From NCBI GenBank assembly GCA_030848545.1, contig JAVDCA010000040.1:1-43631 (forward strand): 43,631 nucleotides of DNA. Direction: 5' to 3'. The notes beneath the pieces are model-generated. The model was not told the DNA's origin, made no database searches, and saw only the letters and a program-made list of their open reading frames with translations. The translations under genes and the position numbers were made by a program. This DNA comes from Astrobacterium formosum. Lineage in GTDB: Bacteria; Pseudomonadota; Alphaproteobacteria; Rhizobiales; Xanthobacteraceae. The first letter of the stretch is position 1; the number at the start of each line of letters is the position of its first letter. Of this stretch, positions 15,994-24,088 are shown one piece after another.

Positions 15994-16368
15994 ATGAAGG
16001 CGACCTTGATCATCATCCAGAACCGGGCCGATCACGGGGCCGCCAAGGCGCTGGTCGGCAAGCTGATGCAATCGGGCGATGCTGCCGATCGTGCCCGCAT
16101 GGTGGCGCAAGCGCGCCTCATCGAAGCGTATGAACGCGCGCGCTGGTCGCGCAAGGCGCCGTCATTGCCCGACTTGCTGGCCTATCTGATGGAAGAACAC
16201 GGTTTGACGCGCGCCGATCTGGTGCCGCTTCTGGGCACGGCAAGTCGCGTCAGCGAGGTCATGTCCGGCAAGCGCGAATTGAGCATGAAGATGGTGAAGC
16301 GTCTGCGCGAACGTTTCCACATTCCGGCCGACCTGCTGATTTCTGCGGGTGGAAGCGCCGCCGCATAG
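15994..16368 (+). CDS. HigA-like HTH antitoxin, apparently without a toxin partner
   Basis: A 124-residue protein. The N-terminal 60 residues (IIIQNRADHGAAKALVGKLM) resemble the leader of HigA-type antitoxins. The C-terminal XRE-like helix-turn-helix reads LTRADLVPLLGTASRVSEVM then KRELSMKMVKRLRERFHIPA. The ATG at 15994 overlaps an in-frame GTG three bases earlier. HigA proteins bind DNA and neutralise HigB; no HigB-like gene (about 100 residues) lies on either side. It is divergent from the broken nuclease gene, so it may regulate that gene or be a remnant of a TA locus. Confidence 0.8.
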   Translation: MKATLIIIQNRADHGAAKALVGKLMQSGDAADRARMVAQARLIEAYERARWSRKAPSLPDLLAYLMEEHGLTRADLVPLLGTASRVSEVMSGKRELSMKMVKRLRERFHIPADLLISAGGSAAA

Positions 16369-16715
16369 GAAGGTGGGGGACGCGCGCGCTCGTACAAGAG
16401 TGCGTTGCCTCGTTGTGACGTCCTCAGCGATGGGTTTCGCCTTCGGCTCAACCCGTCCCGCGAGCCAGTGCCGCGGTGAGGGGCGGCTGCCGGGAGCGGC
16501 GAGGTCGGAGCGAGGCCCCGGTTCTGCGTCGCACCACTCCACTTCGCTGCGTGCTGCGCCGCGCCCGGGGCACGGGAGCGCGTGGGATGGCTTGGGTCAC
16601 ACGAAACCCAATCGCCGGGCGAAAAACGCCATGATGGGTTTCCCTGCCGCGCATCCCATCCTACACCGTTGGCCGAGCCCGAATCCCTTCCGCACCCCCT
16701 AAGGACATCTTCGAC
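16369..16715. repeat. gene-free region with two repeat types
   Basis: GATGGGTTTCGCCTTCGGCTC (arms GATGGGTT/CAACCCGTC) at about 16428 and GATGGGTTT...ATCCCATCC at 16632 are dyads of one family. Between them, 16510-16575 is a half copy of the main repeat (GAGGCCCCGGTTCTGCGTC to CGCGCCCGGGGCACGG). No gene is seen. Confidence 0.6.
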
Positions 16716-17462
16716 GTGGACATTCCGCGGATATTCAACATCACCGAAAGCGCCCATCGCATCCACAATCCGATCACGGCGGACAAGCTCGCCACCCTCG
16801 GGGCGGCGCTGCGGCTGGAACGGGGGGCGCGCGTGCTCGATCTCGGCAGCGGGTCGGGGGAGATGCTGTGCACCTGGGCGCGCGATCACGGCGTCACCGG
16901 CACCGGCGTCGACATGAGCGCGCTGTTCACCGGGCAGGCGAAACGCCGCGCCGTCGAACTGGGCGTCGCCGATCGCGTCACGTTCATCCATGGCGATGCG
17001 GCCGGATACGTAGCCGACCAGAAGGTCGATGTGGCGGCCTGCCTGGGCGCGACGTGGATCGGCGGCGGGGTTGCGGGCACCATCGCGCTCCTGGCGCAGA
17101 GCCTGCGCGCCGGCGGGATCATCCTGGTGGGCGAACCCTTCTGGCGGCAGTTGCCGCCGACGGACGAGGTCGCCAAAGGGTGCCTCGCGCACGCGACCGG
17201 CGATTTTCTCGTGCTGCCGGACCTCTTGGCGTCATTCGGCCGGCTCGGCTACGACGTGGTCGAAATGGTCTTGGCCGACCAGGACGGTTGGGACCGCTAC
17301 GAAGCCGCCAAATGGCTCACCATGCGGCGCTGGCTCGAAGAAAATCCCGGCGACGAATTCGCCACGGAGGTCCGCGCGCAACTGACCGCGGAGCCGGTGC
17401 GCTACGCGACCTTCACGCGCGAGTATCTGGGCTGGGGCGTGTTCGCGCTGATGGGGCGGTGA
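16716..17462 (+). CDS. class I SAM-dependent methyltransferase
   Basis: A 248-residue methyltransferase with the SAM-binding motif I VLDLGSGSGEML, motif II-like Asp in GTGVDMSALF, HGDAAGYV (motif III region) and a Rossmann strand GGIILVGEPFW. The gene starts with GTG at 16716, preceded by TAAGGACATC, which is a good ribosome site. No upstream ATG gives a better fit. The acceptor substrate cannot be predicted; similar proteins are annotated as generic or cyclopropane/ubiquinone-like methyltransferases. It is flanked on both sides by main-repeat copies and has no clear operon partner. Confidence 0.88.
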   Translation: MDIPRIFNITESAHRIHNPITADKLATLGAALRLERGARVLDLGSGSGEMLCTWARDHGVTGTGVDMSALFTGQAKRRAVELGVADRVTFIHGDAAGYVADQKVDVAACLGATWIGGGVAGTIALLAQSLRAGGIILVGEPFWRQLPPTDEVAKGCLAHATGDFLVLPDLLASFGRLGYDVVEMVLADQDGWDRYEAAKWLTMRRWLEENPGDEFATEVRAQLTAEPVRYATFTREYLGWGVFALMGR

Positions 17463-17496
17463 GGGGCGGCTGATCGCAGCGCCGCGCATTCTTCCT

Positions 17497-17676
17497 CGTG
17501 CCCCGGGCGCGCTGCAGCATGCAATGCTGCTGCGCAGAACCGGGGCCTTGCTCCGCACTGGCCCGGAGCGAGCCGGCACTTCCGCTTTACGGGCGCCTGC
17601 GCAAGGCCTTAGGTTCTGCGTCGCACCACTCCACTTCGCGGCGCTCCGTTGCGTGCCGCGCCGCGCCCGGGGCACG
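17497..17676 (-). repeat. MITE-like inverted-repeat element, copy after methyltransferase gene
   Basis: Left arm CGTGCCCCGGGCGCGCTGCAG with an internal GCAGCATGCAATGCTGC palindrome, CGGGGCCTTGCTCCGCACTG, then GTTCTGCGTCGCACCACTCC and right arm CGCGCCCGGGGCACG. A CCCTCTCCCC-type palindrome follows at 17706-17742. Together they fill the region 17463-17758. Confidence 0.8.
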
Positions 17677-17705
17677 ATACCGAGGCAATCTCGTGGAAAG
17701 AGCCC

Positions 17706-17742
17706 CTCACCCCGGCCCTCTCCCCGCAAGCGGGGAGAGGGA
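17706..17742. repeat. CCCTCTCCCC palindromic repeat
   Basis: CCCTCTCCCCGCAAGCGGGG followed by AGAGGG forms a near-perfect hairpin of the widespread alphaproteobacterial type, located just downstream of the YbaK stop codon and able to act as its terminator. Confidence 0.75.
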
Positions 17743-17758
17743 GAAGAGGCGGCCTGCC

Positions 17759-18235
17759 TCACACCGCGATGGCGGCTTCCTGCGGCTGGACGATGCGGCG
17801 GAAGTCGGCGGCGCGGATCACGATGGAGCGGTCGAGGCGGCCGGCGTTGAAGGCGATTTCGTCTTCGCGGTCGAGAAAATCGCCGTCGACGATGAGCGCC
17901 AGCGTATCGTCGAAGGAGACCGGCGGGATCGCCCCGATGGCGCAGCCTGTGACCATCTGGGCGACCGCGGGGGCCGCAAAGCTGCCCTTCTTGCCGCCGA
18001 CGAGCCGCGCTACTGCCTTGACGTCGACACGGCGGTCGCCGGGCACGACCGCGACCACGTAGCGGGTCTCGGCGCCGACGGGAATCGCGCACACGATCGC
18101 CTTGGCGCCCTGCTCGACGCGGGTGCCGCGGATCGCCGCCACGGTGTCGGAACGGCCCTCGGCCGCGTGCTCGATGACGCGGAAGCTCGCATTACCGGAG
18201 CGGAAGAGGTCGACTAGGCGTTCGAAAGTATCCAT
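17759..18235 (-). CDS. YbaK/EbsC-family aminoacyl-tRNA deacylase-like protein
   Basis: A 158-residue protein with the YbaK/ProRS-associated fold: FRVIEHAAEGRSD near the N-terminus, VEQGAKAIVCAI with the conserved Lys, then GGKKGSFAAPAVAQMVTGCA and GAIPPVSF. Family members hydrolyse mischarged aminoacyl-tRNA such as Cys-tRNA(Pro) or Ala-tRNA(Pro). The ATG at 18235 has AAAGGACG upstream; a longer frame to 18307 would add an unconserved leader. Housekeeping in character and unrelated to the head genes. It is followed by repeats and probably monocistronic. Confidence 0.88.
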   Translation of the reverse strand: MDTFERLVDLFRSGNASFRVIEHAAEGRSDTVAAIRGTRVEQGAKAIVCAIPVGAETRYVVAVVPGDRRVDVKAVARLVGGKKGSFAAPAVAQMVTGCAIGAIPPVSFDDTLALIVDGDFLDREDEIAFNAGRLDRSIVIRAADFRRIVQPQEAAIAV

Positions 18236-18325
18236 CGGGTTCGTCCTTTGCGCCGCGACCATGGTGCGGAGGAAGGCGCGATGCAACGGCATTTCGCGCC
18301 TCGCCAATTCCCACAGCTCGTGACC

Positions 18326-18470
18326 GTCATCCTGAGGTGCGAGCGAATAGCGAGCCTCGAAGGATGAACGGGCAGGGAGCCGGCCATAGGCGACGCCACG
18401 GCCGTCGCCCTTCGAGGCCCGCGCTGCGCGCGGGCACCTCAGGGTGACGGTCAGAGTGGGTCATTCCCGG
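18326..18470. repeat. CCTGAGG-type dispersed intergenic repeat
   Basis: GACCGTCATCCTGAGGTGCG and GGGCACCTCAGGGTGACGGT are outer inverted arms, with CTCGAAGGATGA/CCCTTCGAGGCC inner arms. This is a common repeat family in Hyphomicrobiales; a second member is at 29170-29372. It separates the YbaK and DctA genes. Confidence 0.75.
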
Positions 18471-18481
18471 CTGCGTTGGCC

Positions 18482-19786
18482 TTACTCCGCCGGCACGGCC
18501 TGCACCTCGGCGCGGCCGGCCATCACCTCGTGGAGGCGGGTGCGGTCGAGTTCGCCTTCCCAGGCCGACACCACGATTGTGGCGACGCCGTTGCCGATGA
18601 TGTTGGTGAGCGCGCGGCACTCGCTCATGAACTTGTCGATGGAAAACACGATGGCGATTCCGGGGACGAGGACGGGGTCGATGACGGTGAGCGTCGCGGC
18701 GAGCGTCACGAAGCCGGCGCCGGAGACGCCGCTCGCGCCCTTGGATGTCAGCATGGCGACCAGGATGATGGTGATCTGCTGGCCGAAGGTGAGGTCCATG
18801 GCCATCGCCTGGGCGATGAAGATGGTCGACAGGGTCATGTAGATGTTGGTGCCGTCGAGATTGAACGAATAGCCGGTCGGCACCACGAGGCCGACGACGG
18901 ATTTCGAGCAGCCGAGGCGCTCGAGCTTTTTCATGATCTGCGGCAGCACGCTTTCCGACGACGAGGTGCCGAGCACGATCAAAAGCTCGTCCTTGATGTA
19001 GGCGAGATAGCGGAAGATGTTGAAGCCGACGAGATGCGCGATGGTGCCGAGCACGACGGTGACGAACAGGATCGCGGTGAGATAGAACAAAGCGACGAGG
19101 CCGACGAGGTTTTCGAGCGCCGACGGGCCGTAGCGGCCGATCGTATACGCCATCGCCCCGAAGGCGCCGACCGGCGCCGCCCGCATCACGATTGCGATCA
19201 CCCCGAACACGCCCTGGGCGGTCTCGTCGATGATCGCGCGCAGCGCGCGCGCCTTCTCGCCCAGCGCCATCAGGGCGAAGCCGAACAGGATCGAGAACAA
19301 CAGCACCTGCAAAATGTCGCCGGCCGCGAAGGCGCCGACGACGCTGTCCGGAATGACGCCGAGGAGGAAGTCGACGAAGCCCTTGTGGGGGGCGTGGGCG
19401 GTGACGCCGGCCACCGCCGCGGCGTCGGGCCTGGCGCCGACGCCGTGGCCGACCGGAAACAGGTTGCCGACCATGAGCCCGATCATGAGCGCGAAGGTGG
19501 ACACGATCTCGAAATAGGCCAGCGCCTTGACGCCGACGCGGCCAACTTTGCGGGCGTCGTCCATGTGGGCGATGCCGGACACGACCGTGCAGAAGATGAT
19601 GGGGGCGATCACCATCTTGATGAGCTTGATGAAGCCGTCGCCCAGCGCGCGGATGAAGTCGTGGGTGGCGAAGGCGGGCCAGAGCCAGCCGATCAGGCCG
19701 CCGAGCAGGATGGCGGCGAGCACCTGCACGTAGAGGATCTTGTACAGGGGCTGGCGGGCAGGCGGGGCGTCGGCGGCGAGCGGCAT
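18482..19786 (-). CDS. dctA: C4-dicarboxylate / cation symporter, DctA family
   Basis: A 434-residue inner-membrane DAACS-family transporter with about eight membrane segments. Diagnostic motifs are present: the serine-rich hairpin [12 protein letters not shown], the substrate/cation site [34 protein letters not shown] and [20 protein letters not shown]. The family imports succinate, fumarate and malate (or glutamate) with H+ or Na+; DctA is the likeliest member given [17 protein letters not shown]. The ATG at 19786 begins [12 protein letters not shown]; a longer frame exists but adds only an unconserved leader. No dctBD regulators are adjacent; the membrane kinase at 30376 has a DctB/FixL-like H-box but is 10 kb away. 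Confidence 0.93.
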   Translation of the reverse strand: MPLAADAPPARQPLYKILYVQVLAAILLGGLIGWLWPAFATHDFIRALGDGFIKLIKMVIAPIIFCTVVSGIAHMDDARKVGRVGVKALAYFEIVSTFALMIGLMVGNLFPVGHGVGARPDAAAVAGVTAHAPHKGFVDFLLGVIPDSVVGAFAAGDILQVLLFSILFGFALMALGEKARALRAIIDETAQGVFGVIAIVMRAAPVGAFGAMAYTIGRYGPSALENLVGLVALFYLTAILFVTVVLGTIAHLVGFNIFRYLAYIKDELLIVLGTSSSESVLPQIMKKLERLGCSKSVVGLVVPTGYSFNLDGTNIYMTLSTIFIAQAMAMDLTFGQQITIILVAMLTSKGASGVSGAGFVTLAATLTVIDPVLVPGIAIVFSIDKFMSECRALTNIIGNGVATIVVSAWEGELDRTRLHEVMAGRAEVQAVPAE

Positions 19787-20075
19787 GGCTTTTCCCGGAA
19801 GGCGCGGAAACACGAAACAGGGCGGCGCCGGGGGATCACGCACTCCGAGGAGGCCGCGCGCCGACGGTCAGTTAGCAGAGTTCCGTTAGGTTTCGGTTCA
19901 GCCGCCAGGGTTGATGTGTCGACTAAAACACAATAGGTGGCTGCAATTGGAACTCGGGAACAAGGTTCCATGTACAATCCATAGAAGAAAATAGAATTGT
20001 TGCGGCTGTACAACAGACTAAATGCGCGCGCGGGTATAGGTTTGCCGCATCGAAATCGTGACTTGGGAGGATGAA

Positions 20076-20789
20076 ATGCGGGTGTTCCTGGGGGCAATGG
20101 GGGTGGTGTTGGGATTGTCGGCGGGCGCGTCGGCGGCCGACATGAGCATGCCGGTCAAGGCGCCGCCGCCGGCACCGGCGCTGTACAGCTGGACGGGCCT
20201 CTATATCGGCGGGCATCTGGGCGGCGGCTGGGCCAACAATGGCTGGAACGACCCGAGCACCACCTTCGGGACTTTCGCGGACGTGGATGCCGACGGCATC
20301 CTGGGCGGCGGCCAGGTCGGCTTCAACTGGCAGTGGAGCAATATCGTGCTCGGCCTGGAGGCGCAGTTCTCCGCCTCCAACATCGACGGTTCGGCGAGCT
20401 TCGCGGCGCCGCCCCTGGGCACGGTGACGCTGTCGAACGAGATCAACTGGATCACCTCGGTGACCGGCCGGCTCGGCTTCGCCGCCAACAACTGGCTCAT
20501 CTACGGCAAGGGCGGCTGGGCGTGGGCGGATTTCGACGGCGCCGCCAGCCTCGCGATCCCGGGCGCCACCACCCTGTCGGTGACCTCGGACGGCGACCGC
20601 GACGGCTGGACCGCCGGCGCCGGCGTCGAGTGGGGCTTTGCGCCCAACTGGTCGGCGTTGGTCGAGTACCAGTATTACGACTTCGGCGACGAGACCTTCT
20701 CGTTCGGGGGCGTGCCGGTGGGCATCGACACCGACATCCACACCGTCAAGGTGGGGTTGAACTATCGCCTGGGCGGCCTGTTCCGCTGA
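20076..20789 (+). CDS. outer-membrane beta-barrel protein (Omp25/31-type porin family)
   Basis: A 237-residue outer-membrane protein with signal peptide MRVFLGAMGVVLGLSAGASA. The barrel has the Hyphomicrobiales signature SWTGLYIGGHLGGGWANN near its N-terminus, alternating aromatic strands (GQVGFNWQWSNIVLGLEAQF), WTAGAGVEWGFAPNWSALVE, and a terminal strand VKVGLNYRLGGLF ending near Phe. Such proteins are small structural porins or immunogenic barrels. The ATG at 20076 has GGGAGG upstream. The 290-base leader is AT-richer and probably holds a strong promoter. It is followed by tandem UUCG hairpins. Confidence 0.92.
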   Translation: MRVFLGAMGVVLGLSAGASAADMSMPVKAPPPAPALYSWTGLYIGGHLGGGWANNGWNDPSTTFGTFADVDADGILGGGQVGFNWQWSNIVLGLEAQFSASNIDGSASFAAPPLGTVTLSNEINWITSVTGRLGFAANNWLIYGKGGWAWADFDGAASLAIPGATTLSVTSDGDRDGWTAGAGVEWGFAPNWSALVEYQYYDFGDETFSFGGVPVGIDTDIHTVKVGLNYRLGGLFR

Positions 20790-20857
20790 CACTTCGGGGC
20801 GTGCGCGCGTCGCCACCCCCTGCTGCGGGGCGTGAAGCCGTCGCCCGTCCCGCCGGC

Positions 20858-20922
20858 AAGGCCCCGCTTCGACGGAGTAAGGCCCCGCTTCGACGGGGTA
20901 AGGCCCCGCTTCGGCGGGGTCT
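20858..20922 (+). terminator. three tandem 21-bp hairpin repeats downstream of the OMP gene
   Basis: Three units of AAGGCCCCGCTTCGACGGGGT, the third with GCGGGG instead of ACGGGG. Each forms a CCCCGC-TTCG-GCGGGG type hairpin with a UUCG tetraloop; the third is perfect and is followed by T-rich TCTTGTCGTTT. Likely a reinforced terminator or mRNA 3'-end protector. Confidence 0.6.
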
Positions 20923-21010
20923 TGTCGTTTCGGGGGTGTTTTCCGGCCCTGCACGGCATCTTGTCGGGGCTCGTGGCGGATGCCATCTTGTCCGTACGCA
21001 GGACGACGCC

Positions 21011-21256
21011 ATGACATCGCGCGACCGAAAGCCCCGCGACCTTGCCGCGCGCCTCGCCGCGCAAAGCCGCGCCGCCAGGGCGGACGGCTACAAGCGCGCG
21101 ACCTTCCGGCTGCCACGGGTCGAGGCGCGGGCGAAGGCGCGCGAACTCCTGGAGCGCTATCCGCCGCCCGCCTACATGACGACCATCGAGAGCTGGGCGG
21201 AGCTGCCCGACGACGTCATCGAGTTCACCATCAGGCGGCTGCCGAGCGCGGATTGA
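21011..21256 (+). CDS. small conserved rhizobial protein of unknown function
   Basis: An 81-residue protein, MTSRDRKPRDLAARLAAQSR at the start, then GYKRATFRLPRVEARAKARE and a Tyr/Pro-rich stretch (YPPPAYMTTIESW), ending IEFTIRRLPSAD. It is basic and helical in its first half. I recall closely similar short proteins in many Hyphomicrobiales, all uncharacterised. The ATG has CAGGACGACGCC upstream. It lies behind the OMP terminator on the same strand and 117 bases before the HAD gene. No function can be assigned. Confidence 0.7.
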   Translation: MTSRDRKPRDLAARLAAQSRAARADGYKRATFRLPRVEARAKARELLERYPPPAYMTTIESWAELPDDVIEFTIRRLPSAD

Positions 21257-21373
21257 AGAGCGGGCGGCCGTTGGCTTCGTGTCTGCTGTGCGCATGGCCA
21301 TTCGGCTTGCCGCCATACGGCCCGGCGAGGCATATAGGCGCGATTATTCCGCCCGCCGTGAAAGAACCCGAAA

Positions 21374-21997
21374 ATGCCTGAACGTAGTGTCGATGCCGTC
21401 GTGTTCGACGTCGGTAACGTGCTGATCGACTGGGATCCGCGATTCCTCTACCGCAAGCTGTTCGATGGCGACGAGACGGCCATGGAGTGGTTCCTGGCGA
21501 ACGTCTGCACCGATGCCTGGAACGAGCAGATGGACGCCGGCAAGCTCTTCGCCGAGGCGGTCGCCGAGCTCAAGGCGACCTGGCCGGACCATGCCGCGCA
21601 TATCGAGGCCTTCGACGCCCGCTGGAGCGAGATGCTGGCGGCGCCCAACCACGACACGCTGGCGATCGTGCACGCGTTGCGCGGCGCCGGCTATGCGCTC
21701 TACGCGCTGACGAACTTCTCCGCCGAAAAACTCGCGGTCACGCGGGCGATGTATCCGCTGTTCGACGATTTCGACGGCATGGTGGTGTCGGCCGAGGAAC
21801 GCTGCATCAAGCCGGATCCGAAGATCTACCGCATCCTGGTGTCGCGGTTTGCTCTCACGCCCGAACGCTGCGTCTATATCGACGACCGCCCCGTCAACGT
21901 GGACGCGGCGCGCGCGATCGGCTTCATCGGGCTCGTGTACCGGGATGCCGACACCTTGCGCCAGGACCTGCGCGGTCTCGGAGTGGCTCTCGCCTGA
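21374..21997 (+). CDS. HAD-superfamily hydrolase (YihX-like phosphatase)
   Basis: A 207-residue haloacid dehalogenase-like phosphatase. Motif I is VVFDVGNVLIDWDP; the second Asp of DxD is replaced by Gly as in the YihX/epoxide-hydrolase-N subgroup. Motif II is LYALTNFS, motif III has CIKPDPKIY with the Lys, and motif IV is CVYIDDRPVNVDAA. The cap is inserted between motifs I and II (subclass IA). YihX dephosphorylates alpha-glucose 1-phosphate, but the substrate of this one is unknown. The ATG is preceded by GTGAAAGAACCCGAAA. It converges with the PAS protein gene 30 bases on. Confidence 0.9.
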   Translation: MPERSVDAVVFDVGNVLIDWDPRFLYRKLFDGDETAMEWFLANVCTDAWNEQMDAGKLFAEAVAELKATWPDHAAHIEAFDARWSEMLAAPNHDTLAIVHALRGAGYALYALTNFSAEKLAVTRAMYPLFDDFDGMVVSAEERCIKPDPKIYRILVSRFALTPERCVYIDDRPVNVDAARAIGFIGLVYRDADTLRQDLRGLGVALA

Positions 21998-22027
21998 CCG
22001 TGCCCCTGTCCGGACGGACACCAAACC

Positions 22028-22855
22028 CTACGGCTGGGAATGGCGGGCGGTGACGTCGCGGACGGTGCCGAGCATGCGGGCGGGCTTGCCGGACTGGTCC
22101 GGCATCACGCGCGCGGTGCACTCGACCCATGAGGTGGCGCCGCTCTGCGGGTGGACCAGCCGGATTTCGCACGCCCAGGCGCCGTCGCCGCCGCTCGCGA
22201 GCGCCGCCCCGGCGCGCTCCAGGAGGAGCGGACGGTCGTCGGGATGGACGAGCGCGCGCGCCTGCGCCCGGGTGAGGGGCCGGTCGGGAAGCTGGCCCAT
22301 GATGTCCGCCATCACGTCCGAACACCAGATGTCACCGGAGGCGAGATCGAGGTCGAAGATGCCGATGCGGTTCGCCTCGACGGCGAGGCGGATGCGCGCG
22401 TCCGAGCGCGAATGCCGGGCCGCCATCTTGTCCTCGATGTCGGCGATGGTGCCGATCCATTCGCGGATCCTGCCATCGTCGTCGAGCAGCGGCACGCCGC
22501 AGCCGTGCGACCAGCGAAACGAGCCGTCCAGCTGGCGCAGGCGATAGAAGGCCTGGAAGACCATGCCGGACCGGATGGCCTCGCGCCACACCGGCCGCAC
22601 GCGCTCGCGATCGTCCGGATGCAGGGCTTCGAGCCAGGTTTCCGAATGGGGCGCGGAATGGGGCGCGGAGCCCTCGGCGGGCGCGTCGTCCAACACGTCC
22701 GAGACCCCGCAGGGTTGCAGCGGCGAGCCGTCGGGCGCAGCCCGCCATACGATCAGCGAATTGATGTCGGCGATCACGTCGATGCGCTCGTCGCCGGTGT
22801 CGTGGGCGATATGGGCGCTGGTCAAGTCCGTATGGCTGTCCTCAGGCAAGTCCAA
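22028..22855 (-). CDS. tandem PAS-domain protein without an output domain
   Basis: A 275-residue cytoplasmic protein with two PAS/PAC modules. The first spans about residues 28-145 (HPDDRERVRPVWREAI; YRLRQLDGSFRWSHGCGVPL; GTIADIEDKMAARHS). The second spans about 150-272 (RLAVEANRIGIFDLDLASGD; VHPDDRPLLL; CTARVMPDQSGKP; GTVRDVTARH). The protein ends right after the second PAC motif, with no kinase, GGDEF or other effector. It may be a stand-alone sensor acting on a partner, or a truncated signalling protein. The gene converges with the HAD phosphatase and is divergent from the second terminase pair. Confidence 0.85.
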   Translation of the reverse strand: MDLPEDSHTDLTSAHIAHDTGDERIDVIADINSLIVWRAAPDGSPLQPCGVSDVLDDAPAEGSAPHSAPHSETWLEALHPDDRERVRPVWREAIRSGMVFQAFYRLRQLDGSFRWSHGCGVPLLDDDGRIREWIGTIADIEDKMAARHSRSDARIRLAVEANRIGIFDLDLASGDIWCSDVMADIMGQLPDRPLTRAQARALVHPDDRPLLLERAGAALASGGDGAWACEIRLVHPQSGATSWVECTARVMPDQSGKPARMLGTVRDVTARHSQP

Positions 22856-23089
22856 CCTCCGTCTTCACGTTCGAACCCGTGCGCGCCCCCCGTGTACGCC
22901 AACTGGGCTGCCGGCTCCATTGTGCGGCGACGAAGTTTGCCGAAGCTGACGGGAATAGAGGCGAATTTGTCGAAACATGCGCACGGTGACGATGCGTCAC
23001 CGTGCGTCCGGCCGCAACTTTGGCGGGCCATGGACGCGCCATCACAACGTGCGCGAGACGGGCGGCGAAACAGCCACAAGGAGGGCGTC

Positions 23090-23788
23090 GTGACCGTAAA
23101 ACAGGCCCGATACCGCTATTCCGCCGAGTTTCTCGCCGACATCCGCCGGCGCTACGAGGACACCGACGAGCCGGTCGGCGAGATCGCCGCCGATATGGGC
23201 ATGCGACCGTCCTCGCTGCTGCGCAAAGCCAAGAAGCTCGGATGGGCGCTGCGCAAGGACCGTCCGCCGCGCGAATTGCCGGCGGCACGCAGGACCCAGC
23301 TGGAGGCCGAGGCGGCGATCGCCGCCGAGGTCGCGGCGCGGCAAGCCGCTTCGCACGAAGCCGCCCAGCACGAAGCCGTCGAGCCGGCAGTCGCCGCCGA
23401 AGAAGCCGCGGGCGAAGCCGCCAACGACGAGCCCGGCCCGCCGGCGGTCATTCCGCTTGTCGAGCGGCTGGAGCAGGTGATCGAGAGGGAATTGCACACG
23501 GTCGAGATCATGCGCTCGACGCTCGGGCCGGAGCCGCAGTCGGCCGCGGAGGCCGAGCGCACCGCAAGGACGCTCGCGACCCTCACCGCGACGCTGTTCA
23601 AGATCCGCCGGCTGCGCGCCGGCGAAGCCTTGCCGCAGATGCGCACGGCCGGGCCGGGGGCGGACGCGGTCGACCTGCCCGCCGACCTCGACCAGTTCCG
23701 CGATGCCGTCGCGCGCCGCATCGAGATCTTCGTGCACAGCCGAACGGGTGCGATGAGCGTGGTGACGCGCAACGACACCGAAACGTGA
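23090..23788 (+). CDS. small terminase-like protein (TerS2) with N-terminal HTH
   Basis: A 232-residue protein with a GTG start and a near-perfect ribosome site (ACAAGGAGGGCGTC). Residues 5-45 form a helix-turn-helix (YSAEFLADIRRRYEDTDEPV GEIAADMG, then SSLLRKAKKLGW), the DNA-binding part of rhizobial GTA/phage small terminases. An Ala/Glu-rich coiled linker follows (about 65-115), and a C-terminal helical region contains DQFRDAVARRIEIFV, which resembles the end of TerS1 at 418. It precedes TerL2 by 300 bases of palindromic repeats. The HTH could also suggest a transposase-type regulator, but position ahead of terL and the C-terminal similarity favour terS. Confidence 0.7.
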   Translation: MTVKQARYRYSAEFLADIRRRYEDTDEPVGEIAADMGMRPSSLLRKAKKLGWALRKDRPPRELPAARRTQLEAEAAIAAEVAARQAASHEAAQHEAVEPAVAAEEAAGEAANDEPGPPAVIPLVERLEQVIERELHTVEIMRSTLGPEPQSAAEAERTARTLATLTATLFKIRRLRAGEALPQMRTAGPGADAVDLPADLDQFRDAVARRIEIFVHSRTGAMSVVTRNDTET

Positions 23789-24088
23789 GATCGATGCGGG
23801 AGCCCGGATGCACGGCCGGCTCCCTCTCCCCTTTGGGGAGAGGGCTGGGGTGAGGGGGCTCCGGCGATGCGAAATGCGCACGACGTCGTCTCATCTCCTC
23901 TGACCCGGCGTGAACGCACGCACACCCAATTGATTTCGCTACCCCCTCACCCCGACCCTCTCCCCAAATGGGGAGAGGGAGAAGCGGCTTCGTGCCACAT
24001 GCGAGGACCGTGACCCCAAAGGGCGAGAGGGAGCGCGCAGAGAGTCGGGCGCGTGCTTTGCCTCACCCAACATCAGCGGATCATCGCC
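23789..24088. repeat. gene-free gap with two CCCTCTCCCC palindromes
   Basis: Dyads at 23820-23860 (CTCCCTCTCCCCTTTGGGGA) and 23941-23980 (CCCTCTCCCCAAATGGGGAG) stand in opposite orientation and could pair with each other. They separate TerS2 from TerL2, which normally abut, so they may attenuate or process the transcript. Confidence 0.7.

Noticed and set aside
18476-19936. 486-codon + strand frame opposite the DctA gene
   Set aside because: The His/Asp/Glu/Arg-rich translation is a typical antisense shadow of a real GC-rich membrane-protein gene.
23090-23788. TerS2 as a transposase or IS-associated HTH protein
   Set aside because: The HTH alone would fit, but there is no catalytic domain or IS end, and the gene precedes a large terminase and shares its C-terminal pattern with TerS1.
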